A DNA stretch of 64,000 nt, taken from the NCBI RefSeq assembly GCF_020783655.1, contig NZ_JAJGQH010000006.1, positions 62,001 through 126,000 of the forward strand, in the 5' to 3' direction. Below, piece by piece: positions 9,046-19,199 of the stretch. A model generated the notes under the pieces. That model saw only the letters and a list, made by a program, of their open reading frames with translations. It ran no database searches and was not told the DNA's origin. Positions within the stretch are counted from its first letter, which is position 1, and each line of letters starts with the position of its first letter. Source of the DNA: Xanthomonas melonis (lineage in GTDB: Bacteria; Pseudomonadota; Gammaproteobacteria; Xanthomonadales; Xanthomonadaceae). Position numbers and translations under genes: made by a program.

Positions 9046-10512
9046 TTAAAGCTCGCCCAGACCCGTCGCGCGGCCGTCGTCGCCCACTTCCAGCAGACGC
9101 AGCGTGTTGGTGGCGCCGTGCATTTCCATGTGCTCGCCGCTGGTGAACACCACGCGGTCGCCGGGCCCCATGCGCTCGTTTTCCACCAGCAGGCGGATCG
9201 CCGCACGTGCGGCTTCGCGCGGGGTCAGGCCGCGGCTGTCGAAGCTGATCGGGAACACGCCGCGCATCATCGCCATCTGGCGACGCGCGCCATCGTGACG
9301 GGTGAAGGCATAGATCGGCATGTTCGAACGGAATCGCGACAGGAAACGCGGGGTGCCACCGGACTCGGTCAAGGCCACCACGCCGCCCAGACCGATGTGC
9401 TCGGACAGGAACATGGTCGCCATCGCGATGGCCTGGTCGGCGCGCTGCAGGTTGCGCTGCGCTGCCTCGAAATCGGTGTCGAATTCGAACTGGTGTTCGG
9501 CACCCAGGCAGATGCGCGCCATCGCTTCCACCGCACGCACCGGATAGGCGCCGGCAGCGGTTTCGGCCGACAGCATCACCGCATCGGTGCCGTCGATCAC
9601 GGCGTTGGCTACGTCCAGCACTTCGGCGCGGGTCGGGATCGGGCTTTCGACCATCGACTGCAGCATCTGCGTGGCGGTGATCACCACCTTGTTCTGCGCA
9701 AGCGACTCCTTGATGATCTTCTTCTGCAGGCCCGGCAGTTCGGCATCGCCGATCTCCACGCCCAGATCGCCGCGCGCCACCATCACCACATCGGACGCTT
9801 CGACGATCTCGACCAGATTTTCGATCGCTTCGGTACGTTCGATCTTGGACACCAGCTGCGCATCGCAACCGTGCTGCTGGGCGATCTGGCGGGCGTCGTG
9901 CATGTCCTGCGCGTTCCGGCAGAACGACACCGCAATGAAATCCACGCCGATCTTGGCAACGATCCCGATCAGCTCCTTGTCGCGCTCGGTCAGCGCACCC
10001 AGCGACAGGCCGCCGCCCTGCTTGTTCAGGCCCTTGCGGTCGGACAGCACACCATCGTTCAACACCTTGGTGACGATACGCGCACCCTGCACGTCGGTGA
10101 CCTGCAATTGCATCAGGCCGTCGTCGAGCAGCAGCACATCGCCGGCGGTCACGTCCTGTGGCAGGCCGAGATAGCTCACGCCGACCTGCTGCTGGTCGCC
10201 AGCCGGCGCGTTGGCATCGGCCACCAGGTCGAAACGATCGCCCATGGCCAGAGTGATCTTGCCCTCGGCGAAGCGCTCGATGCGGATCTTCGGGCCCGGC
10301 AGGTCGGCCAGGATGCCGACTTCCGCACCGACCCGCGCAGCGGCGGCCCGCACCTCTGCGGCGCGCTTGGCCTGGCCGGACGGATCGCCGTGGCTGAAGT
10401 TGAGGCGCACCACGTTGACGCCCGCCTTGAACAAGGCGTCCAGCACACCGGGCGGATCCGTTGCCGGCCCGAGGGTGGCGAGGATCTTGGTGCGGCGTTG
10501 ACGTTCTTTCAT
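9046..10512 (-). CDS. pyk: Pyruvate kinase
   Basis: 488 residues. It catalyses phosphoenolpyruvate plus ADP to pyruvate plus ATP. Landmarks in order are RRTKILATLGPATD, VVRLNFSHGD, ILADLPGPKIR, the inserted B domain (about 70-165), VSKIERTEA, VMVARGDLGVEIG, ITATQMLQSM and DGTDAVMLSAETAAGAYPV; the C-terminal regulatory domain follows. The ATG at 10512 follows a GGAGG ribosome-binding site; the longer frame to 10602 adds a non-conserved leader. It sits between fba and the pgk-phosphatase pair, all on the minus strand, as in many proteobacterial glycolytic clusters. Confidence 0.93.
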   Translation of the reverse strand: MKERQRRTKILATLGPATDPPGVLDALFKAGVNVVRLNFSHGDPSGQAKRAAEVRAAAARVGAEVGILADLPGPKIRIERFAEGKITLAMGDRFDLVADANAPAGDQQQVGVSYLGLPQDVTAGDVLLLDDGLMQLQVTDVQGARIVTKVLNDGVLSDRKGLNKQGGGLSLGALTERDKELIGIVAKIGVDFIAVSFCRNAQDMHDARQIAQQHGCDAQLVSKIERTEAIENLVEIVEASDVVMVARGDLGVEIGDAELPGLQKKIIKESLAQNKVVITATQMLQSMVESPIPTRAEVLDVANAVIDGTDAVMLSAETAAGAYPVRAVEAMARICLGAEHQFEFDTDFEAAQRNLQRADQAIAMATMFLSEHIGLGGVVALTESGGTPRFLSRFRSNMPIYAFTRHDGARRQMAMMRGVFPISFDSRGLTPREAARAAIRLLVENERMGPGDRVVFTSGEHMEMHGATNTLRLLEVGDDGRATGLGEL

Positions 10513-10762
10513 GATGGCCTCCCTGTAAAAGCCGCGAAACTTAACACACACATCACGCGCCCAGGATGGCATTGCGGCATAGCCACCCTTCGATTCCGGC
10601 ATGTCCTAAAGACAGTGCGGGACAGTATGTATGCCAGCACTCGCGCCGCCGTTGGCGGCACGCACAATGCCACCCTAACCCGGCGGCGGTGAAGACGTTC
10701 TGCGTGATGCGAACCGCCTGCAGCAGGCGTGTCGACCAAGCGGACGCAACGGCCGCTGCGCA

Positions 10763-11404
10763 TCACCCCTGAAGCAGGGTCGCCAGTTCGGCGGGCGTGC
10801 GTGCCAGCGCACCGGCAGCCTGCAGTTCGGCCTCGTCGCCGAAGCCCCACAACACGCCGATGCTATGGATGCCGTGGTGATTGGCGCCATCGATATCCAT
10901 CCGGCGATCGCCGATCATCACGCAGCCAGTCGTGTCGATCTGCAGGCGGCGCAGGGCTTCGGCAATGAGGTCGGGCTTGAAACGGCGTTCGCCATCCTCG
11001 CTGGCACCGATCACATCCTCGAAGCAGGCTCCGAATGGCAGATGCTCGACGATGCGCCGCGCATAACGTTCGTTCTTCGAGGTGACCACGGCCAGGCGAT
11101 GACCGGCGCGCTGCAGGCCGGTGACCACCTCGCCGATACCGTCGAACACGCGCAGCTCGGTCCAGCCCACTGCGTCGTAGCGCTCGCGGTACACGCCGAG
11201 CGCACGCTGGACCAGCGCCGGGTCGTCTGGAAAACAGGCAGTGAAGCTGTCGCGCAACGGCGGGCCGATCCACGCACGCAGGGTCTGCGCCGATGGACGC
11301 GGCCGCCCGATCTGGTCGAAGGCATGCACGATGCTGGCGACGATGCCCGCTTCCGAATCGACCAGCGTGCCGTCCAGATCGAAGAACAGCGTGGCTGCAC
11401 TCAC
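10763..11404 (-). CDS. HAD-family phosphatase, phosphoglycolate phosphatase-like
   Basis: 213 residues. HAD motif I is [11 protein letters not shown] (nucleophile Asp9, acid/base Asp11), motif II is VTSK, motif III has the lysine of RRFKPDLI and motif IV is MIGDRRMDI, with a four-helix C1 cap between I and II. The closest recognised group is phosphoglycolate phosphatase/PGP-like; the substrate is not proven. It starts with GTG at 11404, whose GTGA overlaps the pgk stop codon, indicating translational coupling with pgk. The long frame continuing upstream to 12790 is antisense-like noise over pgk and was not used. Confidence 0.8.
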   Translation of the reverse strand: MSAATLFFDLDGTLVDSEAGIVASIVHAFDQIGRPRPSAQTLRAWIGPPLRDSFTACFPDDPALVQRALGVYRERYDAVGWTELRVFDGIGEVVTGLQRAGHRLAVVTSKNERYARRIVEHLPFGACFEDVIGASEDGERRFKPDLIAEALRRLQIDTTGCVMIGDRRMDIDGANHHGIHSIGVLWGFGDEAELQAAGALARTPAELATLLQG

Positions 11405-12576
11405 TTGCCGCGGGCCTCGAGCGCGGCCACGGCCGGCAGGGTCTTGCCTTCCAGGAATTCCAGAAACGCACCGCCGCCGGTGGAGATGTAGGTGACGTCC
11501 TGGGCGATGTCGTACTTGTCCACCGCCGCCAGGGTGTCGCCGCCGCCAGCAATGGAGAACGCCTTGGATGCGGCGATGGCGCGCGCCAGGGTCTCGGTGC
11601 CATGGCTGAAGGGCTCGAACTCGAACACGCCGACCGGCCCGTTCCACACCACCGTGCCGGCATTGGCGATCAGCTCGGCGTAGCGCTGTGCAGTCTGCGG
11701 GCCGATGTCCAGGATCAGATCGTCTGCGTCGACCGCATCGAGCGACTTCACGCTGGCTTGCGCATCGGGCAGGAATTGCTTGGCGACCACCACGTCGGTG
11801 GGCAGCGGAATCTCGGCACCACGCGTCCTGGCATCGGCCACGATCTGGTTGGCGGTGGGAATCAGGTCCGGCTCGTTCAACGACTTGCCCACGTCGTGCC
11901 CGGCTGCGGCGATGAAGGTGTTGGCGATGCCACCGCCGACGATCAGCTGATCCACCTTGTTGACCAGGTTGGACAGCAGCTCCAGCTTGGTGGAAACCTT
12001 GCTGCCGGCCACGATCGCCAGCAACGGCTTGGCCGGGTTGTCCAGCGCCTTGGCCAACGCATCCAGTTCGGCCATCAACAACGGGCCGCCGGCCGCCACC
12101 GGTGCGTAGCGGATCACGCCATGCGTGGAGGCCTGTGCGCGGTGCGCGGTACCGAAGGCATCCATCACGAACACATCGCATAGCGCGGCGTACTTGCGCG
12201 CCAGGGTCTCGTCGTCCTTGCCTTCGCCGACATTCATGCGGCAATTTTCCAGCAGCACCACCTGGCCCGGCGCGACCTCCACGCCATCGACCCAATCGCG
12301 CACCAGTGGCACGTCCACACCCAGCAGGCTGGTCAGGCGCGCGGCCACCGGTGCCAGTGAATCTTCTTCGGTCCAGCTGCCTTCCTTGGGACGGCCCAGG
12401 TGCGAGGTGACCATCACCGCCGCGCCTTTTTCCAGCGCCAGTCTGATGGTGGGCACCGAGGCGGTGATGCGCTGTTCGGAGGTGATCTGGCCGTTGTCGA
12501 TCGGCACGTTGAGATCCTGGCGGATCAGCACGCGCTTGCCGGAAAGATCGAGGTCGGTCATACGGACAATGGACAT
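11401..12576 (-). CDS. pgk: Phosphoglycerate kinase
   Basis: 391 residues, normal for bacterial PGK. It interconverts 1,3-bisphosphoglycerate and 3-phosphoglycerate with ATP formation. Landmarks are [13 protein letters not shown] near the N-terminus, [36 protein letters not shown], the nucleotide site ([23 protein letters not shown]) and [14 protein letters not shown] at the C-terminus. The start is ATG 12576; an internal ATG at 12561 is possible. It overlaps the downstream phosphatase by 4 nt. A heptad repeat array lies only about 18 bp upstream of the start codon. Confidence 0.93.
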   Translation of the reverse strand: MSIVRMTDLDLSGKRVLIRQDLNVPIDNGQITSEQRITASVPTIRLALEKGAAVMVTSHLGRPKEGSWTEEDSLAPVAARLTSLLGVDVPLVRDWVDGVEVAPGQVVLLENCRMNVGEGKDDETLARKYAALCDVFVMDAFGTAHRAQASTHGVIRYAPVAAGGPLLMAELDALAKALDNPAKPLLAIVAGSKVSTKLELLSNLVNKVDQLIVGGGIANTFIAAAGHDVGKSLNEPDLIPTANQIVADARTRGAEIPLPTDVVVAKQFLPDAQASVKSLDAVDADDLILDIGPQTAQRYAELIANAGTVVWNGPVGVFEFEPFSHGTETLARAIAASKAFSIAGGGDTLAAVDKYDIAQDVTYISTGGGAFLEFLEGKTLPAVAALEARGK

Positions 12577-12593
12577 GGGCTTGGCTCGCTGGG

Positions 12594-12617
12594 TCGGGAA
12601 TGGGGAATGGGGAATCG
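12594..12617. repeat. GGGAATG heptad array upstream of pgk
   Basis: Three period-7 units (GGGAATG type) end about 18 bp before the pgk start, so they lie in its 5' untranslated region with the C-rich strand in the mRNA. It is a relative of the GGGATTC arrays elsewhere in the window. Confidence 0.7.
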
Positions 12618-12880
12618 AAAGAGCCGCGATGCGCAGCGTGCCGCAGACGCGCGCGCGGATCTTGCCCGCACTGCACCGCCACCGCTGGCGCGGTGGAGTG
12701 ACGTTGGTCGGTCGGACACGACGGGCAAGCAACTGTCTTGGTGGCAGGGGATGCCCATTGTCGGACCTTCGCGCCGCAGCAGCAAACCACCTGCCAGAGC
12801 TGGGCTGCTCGCGCGTGGCGGTTTGTCGGCGTAACGCCCCCGCAGACTCGCGCGCGCCACCGGCAATTTGCAGCGCCCCC

Positions 12881-12909
12881 TAAAAGAAACGCCCGGAAAA
12901 CCGGGCGTC
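12881..12909 (-). terminator. Terminator of the small exported-protein gene
   Basis: A CGCCCGG/CCGGGCG stem with an AAAA loop is followed on the minus strand by TTTCTTTTA, immediately after the stop codon at 12915. Confidence 0.8.
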
Positions 12910-12914
12910 TGGAG

Positions 12915-13388
12915 TTACTCGCGGTAGCCGCTGTCGTTCTTGTTGTGGATGATCCAGATCAGATTGCCACCGGTATCCATCGACTTTCCGGCAAACACCA
13001 GGCGGCCCTGGCCCTTGTACGCCATCTCGTAGCGGTAGCGGTCACCGCCGAAGAAGAATGGGATGAACGCCTTGCCGGTCACATACGCGCCCTGATCGGT
13101 CGGCTGGCCGATCAGATCGGTCACCTGCTTCATCGGCATGCCGATCTTGAGCTGGGTGAACTTGCTGTCGGGCGCCGGTTTACCGGTGATCTCGCCCTCG
13201 TAGTCGTTGATCCCCTTGACCGTCTCGCCGTAGCCGGCCTCGACGTCGGAGGACTTGATCACTTCGCCGTCGGCATTCATCCACGCCGGCGTACCGGTCT
13301 GCTTCTTGGCGATGGCCTGTGGAGCGCCCCCCGCCACCGACACCACGGCCAGCACCACGATGGCGGTCCATTTACCGAGAACTTGCAC
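12915..13388 (-). CDS. Small exported protein with BamE-like repeat pattern
   Basis: 157 residues if translation begins at the GTG at 13388, which follows an AAGGAG ribosome-binding site. An ATG at 13409 would add 7 residues. The N-terminus is a signal peptide (hydrophobic VVLAVVSVAGG, cleavage after APQAIA). The C-terminal half contains KIGMPMKQVTDLIGQPTDQG followed by an aromatic beta-rich stretch, a pattern seen in BamE/SmpA-like periplasmic folds. The function is unknown. It is monocistronic, with its own terminator, and divergent from the two small exported-protein genes to its right. Confidence 0.75.
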   Translation of the reverse strand: MQVLGKWTAIVVLAVVSVAGGAPQAIAKKQTGTPAWMNADGEVIKSSDVEAGYGETVKGINDYEGEITGKPAPDSKFTQLKIGMPMKQVTDLIGQPTDQGAYVTGKAFIPFFFGGDRYRYEMAYKGQGRLVFAGKSMDTGGNLIWIIHNKNDSGYRE

Positions 13389-13627
13389 GTCACCTCTCCT
13401 TGAATCCATGTGTGTCCCAAGACGTCCTGTACGCGACCGGCGTGGGAACGGTCGCCGGCCGACAGCGCGCATTAGTGCATGAGCCGGCAGCGATGTCCAT
13501 GCCGATGCGCGCTACGAAAGCGGCGCCTTGCACAACTGCCGACCCGGTGGTAAAAATCGCACGCGCACGCGTCAGTGACGGCTCTGGCGCCCACTCTTGG
13601 AATGACGTCTTACAGGGAAGTATCGCC

Positions 13628-14113
13628 ATGCATCACCTCTCCCGCAGCCAGCTCATCCTGGCGTTCTGCGCGTCCCTCATGGCCGCGGCACCGCAAGCGG
13701 CTGCCGACGTATTCGGCACCGCCGAAAGCGTCGCCCAAAGCTGGATCGGTCACGACGCCAGCGAACTGATCATGCAATGGCCGGTAGGAAAGGGCCTATA
13801 CACGTCCGAGAACACCCAGACGCAGGAAACGGCCTACACCTACAATTTCGGCGTAGAAGCGCACTACCGCACCAATTACTGGACCACCCAAGGCGGAGTC
13901 GTCGGAATGGTCGGCGGGGGCAATGGCGTGGCTCCAACGCCGATCTTCGAGCACCAGCAGCACAGCCAGGAAGTCTTCGTCCCCGCCGAGCATCATTGCG
14001 AGATCACCTTCATCGCCGATGCCAGCGGCACCATCACCCGATACGATTTCGCCGGCAGCAAGTGCAACGACCACGTGCGCAGTTGGGGGCGCCCGAAGAA
14101 AAAGAAGAAGTGA
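13628..14113 (+). CDS. Small exported protein with poly-Lys C-terminus
   Basis: 161 residues. The signal peptide (about 1-26) is LILAFCASLMAAAPQAAA. The mature part has the pattern WIGHDASELIMQWPVGKG, then an aromatic TAYTYNFG strand. Near the end two cysteines (HCEITFIADASGTITRYD, SKCNDH) probably form a disulfide; this resembles small periplasmic proteins or lipoproteins of unknown function in Xanthomonadaceae. It ends in Arg-Pro followed by five lysines. The start has a GGGAAG ribosome-binding site. The next gene begins 46 nt downstream, so the two are likely cotranscribed. Confidence 0.72.
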   Translation: MHHLSRSQLILAFCASLMAAAPQAAADVFGTAESVAQSWIGHDASELIMQWPVGKGLYTSENTQTQETAYTYNFGVEAHYRTNYWTTQGGVVGMVGGGNGVAPTPIFEHQQHSQEVFVPAEHHCEITFIADASGTITRYDFAGSKCNDHVRSWGRPKKKKK

Positions 14114-14159
14114 CGCCGTCGCTCGCCCCTCATCGATCTACCAACCAAGGAACGCGCTG

Positions 14160-14618
14160 ATGAAAACCAGGAACTGGATTGACCGCATTGCATGGCTGAC
14201 GCTGGCACTCGCACACTGCACGCTCGCGCTACCGGCCATGGCCGAATCGGTAAGGCACGGGACCATTGCGGCGCTGGAACCCATCGAGAACAAGGGTGAA
14301 AACGTTCCGGAACGCAACAGGAGGCTCAAAAACGCAGCCTCGAACTTCGGCGGCATTGCAGGCAGCTTTCTTGGCCTCAAGGCCAACAGCCAGGTCGGCG
14401 CAGAAGCCGGAGCGGCCGCAGGCACTTACGCCGGCACACAGGTGGGCGACAGGGTCGTCGGCAACGGCGTCGCTTCGCACTACATGCTGAAGATCCGTTT
14501 CGACAACAAGTCGCAGGTGATCGTGACAAAGCCAAGCGCGGAAGTCTCCGGGCTTGCAGTGGGTAGCCGGGTCGCGGTCACGGGCAAGGGCGAAGACATG
14601 CGTATCGTGGCGGAATAA
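14160..14618 (+). CDS. Exported glycine-zipper protein (SlyB/PcpA-like)
   Basis: 152 residues. The signal peptide is about 1-28 (LTLALAHCTLALPAMA). The centre is a glycine-zipper segment (NFGGIAGSFLGLK ... AEAGAAAGTYAGTQVGDR) typical of outer-membrane SlyB/PcpA-type proteins, followed by a small beta domain (HYMLKIRFDNKSQVIV, GSRVAVTGKGEDMRIV). A cysteine lies in the signal region, but the lipobox is not clear, so lipidation is uncertain. It is followed by a bidirectional terminator shared with gapA. Confidence 0.75.
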   Translation: MKTRNWIDRIAWLTLALAHCTLALPAMAESVRHGTIAALEPIENKGENVPERNRRLKNAASNFGGIAGSFLGLKANSQVGAEAGAAAGTYAGTQVGDRVVGNGVASHYMLKIRFDNKSQVIVTKPSAEVSGLAVGSRVAVTGKGEDMRIVAE

Positions 14619-14644
14619 GCGCCTGCCAGAGCGTGTAGCTTCAA

Positions 14645-14674
14645 CTAAAAAAGCGCCCGAAGGCGCTTTTTTAG
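14645..14674. terminator. Bidirectional terminator between glycine-zipper gene and gapA
   Basis: AAAAAAGCGCC pairs with GGCGCTTTTTT around a short loop, giving a U-run in both directions between convergent genes. Confidence 0.88.
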
Positions 14675-14692
14675 TCGATCCATGAAGAGCGA

Positions 14693-16118
<1,426 letters not shown>

Positions 16119-16631
16119 ATGCATCGCACCCTGCTCTCTCTGGCCCTGACGCTTGCCGCTACTCCGGCACTTGCCGCCGGTGTGATGCACTACACCGAAC
16201 ACGCATCGTTGCCGGCCAGTGGGGAAGCACGCGAAGTGGCCGCGCTGTTCGATACCTGGAATGCTGCCCTGGCCACCGGCAACCCGCACAAGGTGGCCGA
16301 CCTGTATGCGCCCGATGGCGTGCTGTTGCCGACGGTCTCCAACGAAGTGCGCGCCTCGCGCGAGCAGATCGAAAAGTACTTCGAGATGTTCCTGACCAAG
16401 AAGCCCAAGGGCGTGGTCAATTACCGCACCGTGCGCGTGCTGGACGACGACAGCGCGGTGGATGCCGGCGTCTACACCTTCACCCTGACCGACAAGGACG
16501 GCAAGAAGACCGACGTGCAGGCGCGCTACACCTTCGTCTACGAAAAGCGCGAGGGCAAGTGGCTGATCATCAATCACCACAGCTCGGCGATGCCGGAAAA
16601 GGACGCCTCCCCGCTCGCCCAGGCCAGGTAA
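16119..16631 (+). CDS. Exported SnoaL-like / CaMKII association-domain protein
   Basis: 170 residues. The signal peptide is about 1-20 (LLSLALTLAATPALA). The mature part is a single cone-shaped SnoaL/NTF2-type domain of the SgcJ/EcaC family: VAALFDTWNAALATGNPHKVADLYAPDGVLLPT, then VNYRTVRVLDDDSAVD and RYTFVYEKREGKWLIINHHSS. Proteins of this family bind small ligands or oligomerise; no enzymatic activity can be assigned here. It starts at ATG 16119 behind CGGAG and appears monocistronic. Confidence 0.8.
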   Translation: MHRTLLSLALTLAATPALAAGVMHYTEHASLPASGEAREVAALFDTWNAALATGNPHKVADLYAPDGVLLPTVSNEVRASREQIEKYFEMFLTKKPKGVVNYRTVRVLDDDSAVDAGVYTFTLTDKDGKKTDVQARYTFVYEKREGKWLIINHHSSAMPEKDASPLAQAR

Positions 16632-16932
16632 TGCCGGCTGATCGCCGTCCCATGCCGGCCTCCTGCGACCTGTCGCTCTCCTACCCTGGCCTGCTTCCCC
16701 CACCGTCGCCTGCCTCCTCCGCCAACCCGGACAGCTCGGACGTCAGCGGCTCCTGCACACCTCGCAATGGTGTGCAGCGGTGCCGCCACTGCGCCGCCCT
16801 GCTGCACGCGGCGCACCACGGCGGCCTTGCGCAGGATCGCCCGCATGCCGATGCCGCGGGATTGATCAGGATCAAGGCGGCACCGCATCCAACACCGAAG
16901 ACTGCCCCCCTTCCTACCCGACGAGAATCCTC
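16632..16932. other. 301-bp spacer before the OmpW-like genes
   Basis: No gene is seen. GC-rich inverted segments around 16770-16830 (for example GCAGCGGTGCCGCC) could fold and may attenuate or end the upstream transcript, but there is no U-run. Confidence 0.4.
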
Positions 16933-17556
16933 ATGCACATGCGCTCTGCCCTGCTGTTCACCGGCCTGGTGGCCGGCTTCGCCAGCTTCACCGCATCAGC
17001 TCAATCCAAAGGCGACTGGGCCATTGCCGTCGGCGCCCACCAGGTCGCCCCCAAGTCCGACAACGGCCGTCTGGTCGGCGGCACGCTTGAAGCGGACGTG
17101 GGCAAGGACATCAGGCCGACCTTCAGCGCCGAGTACTTCATCGCCGACAACCTCGGCATCGAAGTCCTGGCTGCGCTGCCTTTCGAACACGACATCGCGC
17201 TGCGCGGCGTGGGCCGGGTCGGCAGCACCAAGCATTTGCCGCCGGTGATCTCGCTGCAGTATCACTTCAACAGCCAGGGCAAGCTGTCTCCCTTCCTCGG
17301 GGCCGGGGTCAACTACACCCGCTTCTTCAGTACCGATACCCGTGGCGCGCTGGCCGGTAGCGAACTGGAGCTGGACGATTCCTGGGGCCTGGCCCTGCAC
17401 GCGGGCGTCGACTTCAAGCTCAGCGATCGCGGCGCCCTGCGGGTCAACCTGCGCTGGATCGATATCGACACCGACGCCCGCTTGAACGGCAACCGCATCG
17501 GCACGGTCAACATCGACCCACTGGTCTACGGCGCTGCCTACGTCTACCGCTTCTAG
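16933..17556 (+). CDS. OmpW-family outer-membrane beta-barrel protein, copy 1
   Basis: 207 residues. The signal peptide is about 1-23 (LLFTGLVAGFASFTASA). Eight-stranded OmpW-type barrel features are present: GDWAIAVGAHQVAPKSDNG, SAEYFIADNLGIEVLAALPFEHDI, ISLQYHF, SPFLGAGVNYTRFF, the LALHAGVDFKL strand, and DPLVYGAAYVYRF ending in the terminal Phe needed for BAM insertion. OmpW proteins form narrow hydrophobic channels. It is paralogous to the next gene, 117 bp downstream in the same direction. Confidence 0.87.
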   Translation: MHMRSALLFTGLVAGFASFTASAQSKGDWAIAVGAHQVAPKSDNGRLVGGTLEADVGKDIRPTFSAEYFIADNLGIEVLAALPFEHDIALRGVGRVGSTKHLPPVISLQYHFNSQGKLSPFLGAGVNYTRFFSTDTRGALAGSELELDDSWGLALHAGVDFKLSDRGALRVNLRWIDIDTDARLNGNRIGTVNIDPLVYGAAYVYRF

Positions 17557-17673
17557 GCGGTAGCGGCAAGCGCGGGGCATCTCTGGCACACTTGGCCTCC
17601 AGGGACGTGCATCCACCGCCGGAGTTGCGGACAGGTCGGTCACGTCGCGCCTGTCCGACCTACCGGGGATCCC

Positions 17674-18288
17674 ATGAGCACGTTCATTCGCACTGCACTC
17701 GCCATCGCACTGGCCGCTTCGACCAGCCCCGTCCTTGCCCAATCTGCCGGGCACTGGACCACCGGCTACGGTGCGGGCTACGTCTCGCCGAAATCCGATA
17801 GCGGCGCCTTCGGCGCCGCACGCGCCGAGATCAAGGGCGCCCCGACACTCTCGTTCACCTACGAATACTTCCTGCGCAACAATCTCGGGATCGAAGTGCA
17901 CGCCGCTGTCGCCGGCAGGCACGACCTGGAACTGCAAGGCGTCGGCAAGGTCGGCAGTTACTGGTCGGTGCCGCCTAGCGTGTTGCTGCAGTACCACATC
18001 AACGGCTATGGCGTGGTGTCGCCATTCGTAGGCGTCGGCATCAACTACACCGCCTTCGTGGGCGAGGACACCGAGCCGGCGATCGGCAATGGCGAACTGC
18101 GGTTCGGTGACTCGGTGGGCGCGACCGCGCATGTCGGCGTGGATTTCATCTTCAGCGATCGCAGCGGCCTGCGTGTGGATGCACGCTGGACCGACTCGCG
18201 CAGCAAGGTGGATTTCAACGGTACGCGGCTGGGCGAGGCGCGGGTCGATCCGTTGACCTACGGCGTGTCGTATCTGGTCTACTTCTGA
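17674..18288 (+). CDS. OmpW-family outer-membrane beta-barrel protein, copy 2
   Basis: 204 residues. The signal peptide ends near SPVLAQ. It shares the succession of motifs of the preceding gene (YVSPKSDSGAFG, YEYFLRNNLGIEVHAAVAG, VLLQYHINGYG, SPFVGVGINYTAF, GVDFIFSDRSGLRVDARW, DPLTYGVSYLVYF), again with a terminal Phe. By eye the two are clearly homologous but well diverged, so this is an old tandem duplication. The start is ATG 17674 after a weak ribosome-binding site. Confidence 0.86.
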   Translation: MSTFIRTALAIALAASTSPVLAQSAGHWTTGYGAGYVSPKSDSGAFGAARAEIKGAPTLSFTYEYFLRNNLGIEVHAAVAGRHDLELQGVGKVGSYWSVPPSVLLQYHINGYGVVSPFVGVGINYTAFVGEDTEPAIGNGELRFGDSVGATAHVGVDFIFSDRSGLRVDARWTDSRSKVDFNGTRLGEARVDPLTYGVSYLVYF

Positions 18289-18370
18289 GCGGACCGCCGC
18301 TTCGCCCCAGGGCGGCGCATGCCGGCAACGGCCATCAATCCGCCTGGGGCGGTTGCGTACAATCGGGCGG

Positions 18371-19186
18371 ATGAAGACCTTCTCTCGCTCCCTTTGTGTT
18401 CTGACCGCAGCCATCGCCGCGGCGATCCAACCTCTCACTGCCTGCGCCTGGGGCGCACAGGGCCACCGCCTGGTGGCCCGTGTTGCCGAGACCGAACTGA
18501 GCCCGCAGGCGCGTACACAGGTCGCGCAATTGCTTGCCGGCGAATCCGACCCGACCCTGCACGGGATCGCAACCTGGGCCGACGATCTGCGCGAGCACGA
18601 CCCGGACCTGGGCAAGCGTTCCGCGCGCTGGCACTACGTCAATCTCGGCGAACACGACTGCAACTACATGCCGGCGCGCGATTGCCCGGACGGAAGCTGC
18701 GTGGTCGCCGCGCTGGAACGCCAGACCGCCCTGCTGGCCGATCGCAGCCAGCCGCTGGAGGCGCGCCGGCAAGCACTGAAGTTCGTGGTGCATTTCGTCG
18801 GCGACATCCATCAGCCGATGCATGCCGGCTATGCGCACGACAAGGGCGGCAACGATTTCCAGCTGCAGATCGACGGCAAGGGCAGCAACCTGCACGCCTT
18901 GTGGGACAGCGGCATGCTCAACGCGCGCCATCTCGGCGACGCCGCCTATCTGCAACGGCTGCTGGCATTGCCCGCCGCCACTGCGGCGTCGCCGGTACTG
19001 CCGCCGCCAGCGGCAAGCTGGGCGCAGGCGTCCTGCAAGATCGCCATCACGCCTGGCGTTTACCCGAAGGCACACGTCTTGCCGGAGGACTATCTGGCCA
19101 CTTATCGTCCGATTGCCGAAGCGCAGTTGCGCATGGCTGGTGACCGGCTGGCCGCCCTCCTCAACGCGACGCTGGCCGGCCCCTGA
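18371..19186 (+). CDS. S1/P1-type zinc nuclease
   Basis: 271 residues with a signal peptide ending in LTACA; the mature protein then starts with the obligatory N-terminal Trp (WGAQGHRLVARVAE), whose amine is a zinc ligand. The other expected ligands are visible: His in GHR, Asp in ATWADD, His in RWHYVNL, His and Asp in VVHFVGDIHQPMHAG, and the NLHALWD pair. Family members are periplasmic or secreted single-strand-specific nucleases and 3'-nucleotidases using three zinc ions. It starts 83 bp after the second OmpW gene and precedes the MBL gene by 13 bp. Confidence 0.87.
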   Translation: MKTFSRSLCVLTAAIAAAIQPLTACAWGAQGHRLVARVAETELSPQARTQVAQLLAGESDPTLHGIATWADDLREHDPDLGKRSARWHYVNLGEHDCNYMPARDCPDGSCVVAALERQTALLADRSQPLEARRQALKFVVHFVGDIHQPMHAGYAHDKGGNDFQLQIDGKGSNLHALWDSGMLNARHLGDAAYLQRLLALPAATAASPVLPPPAASWAQASCKIAITPGVYPKAHVLPEDYLATYRPIAEAQLRMAGDRLAALLNATLAGP

Positions 19187-19199
19187 CACGGAGACGCCG

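Noticed and set aside
10763..12790. 675-codon frame apparently fusing the HAD phosphatase to an upstream protein
   Set aside because: The upstream part covers pgk in a different frame with an Arg/Gly-rich shadow translation; the GTGA overlap with pgk marks the real start.
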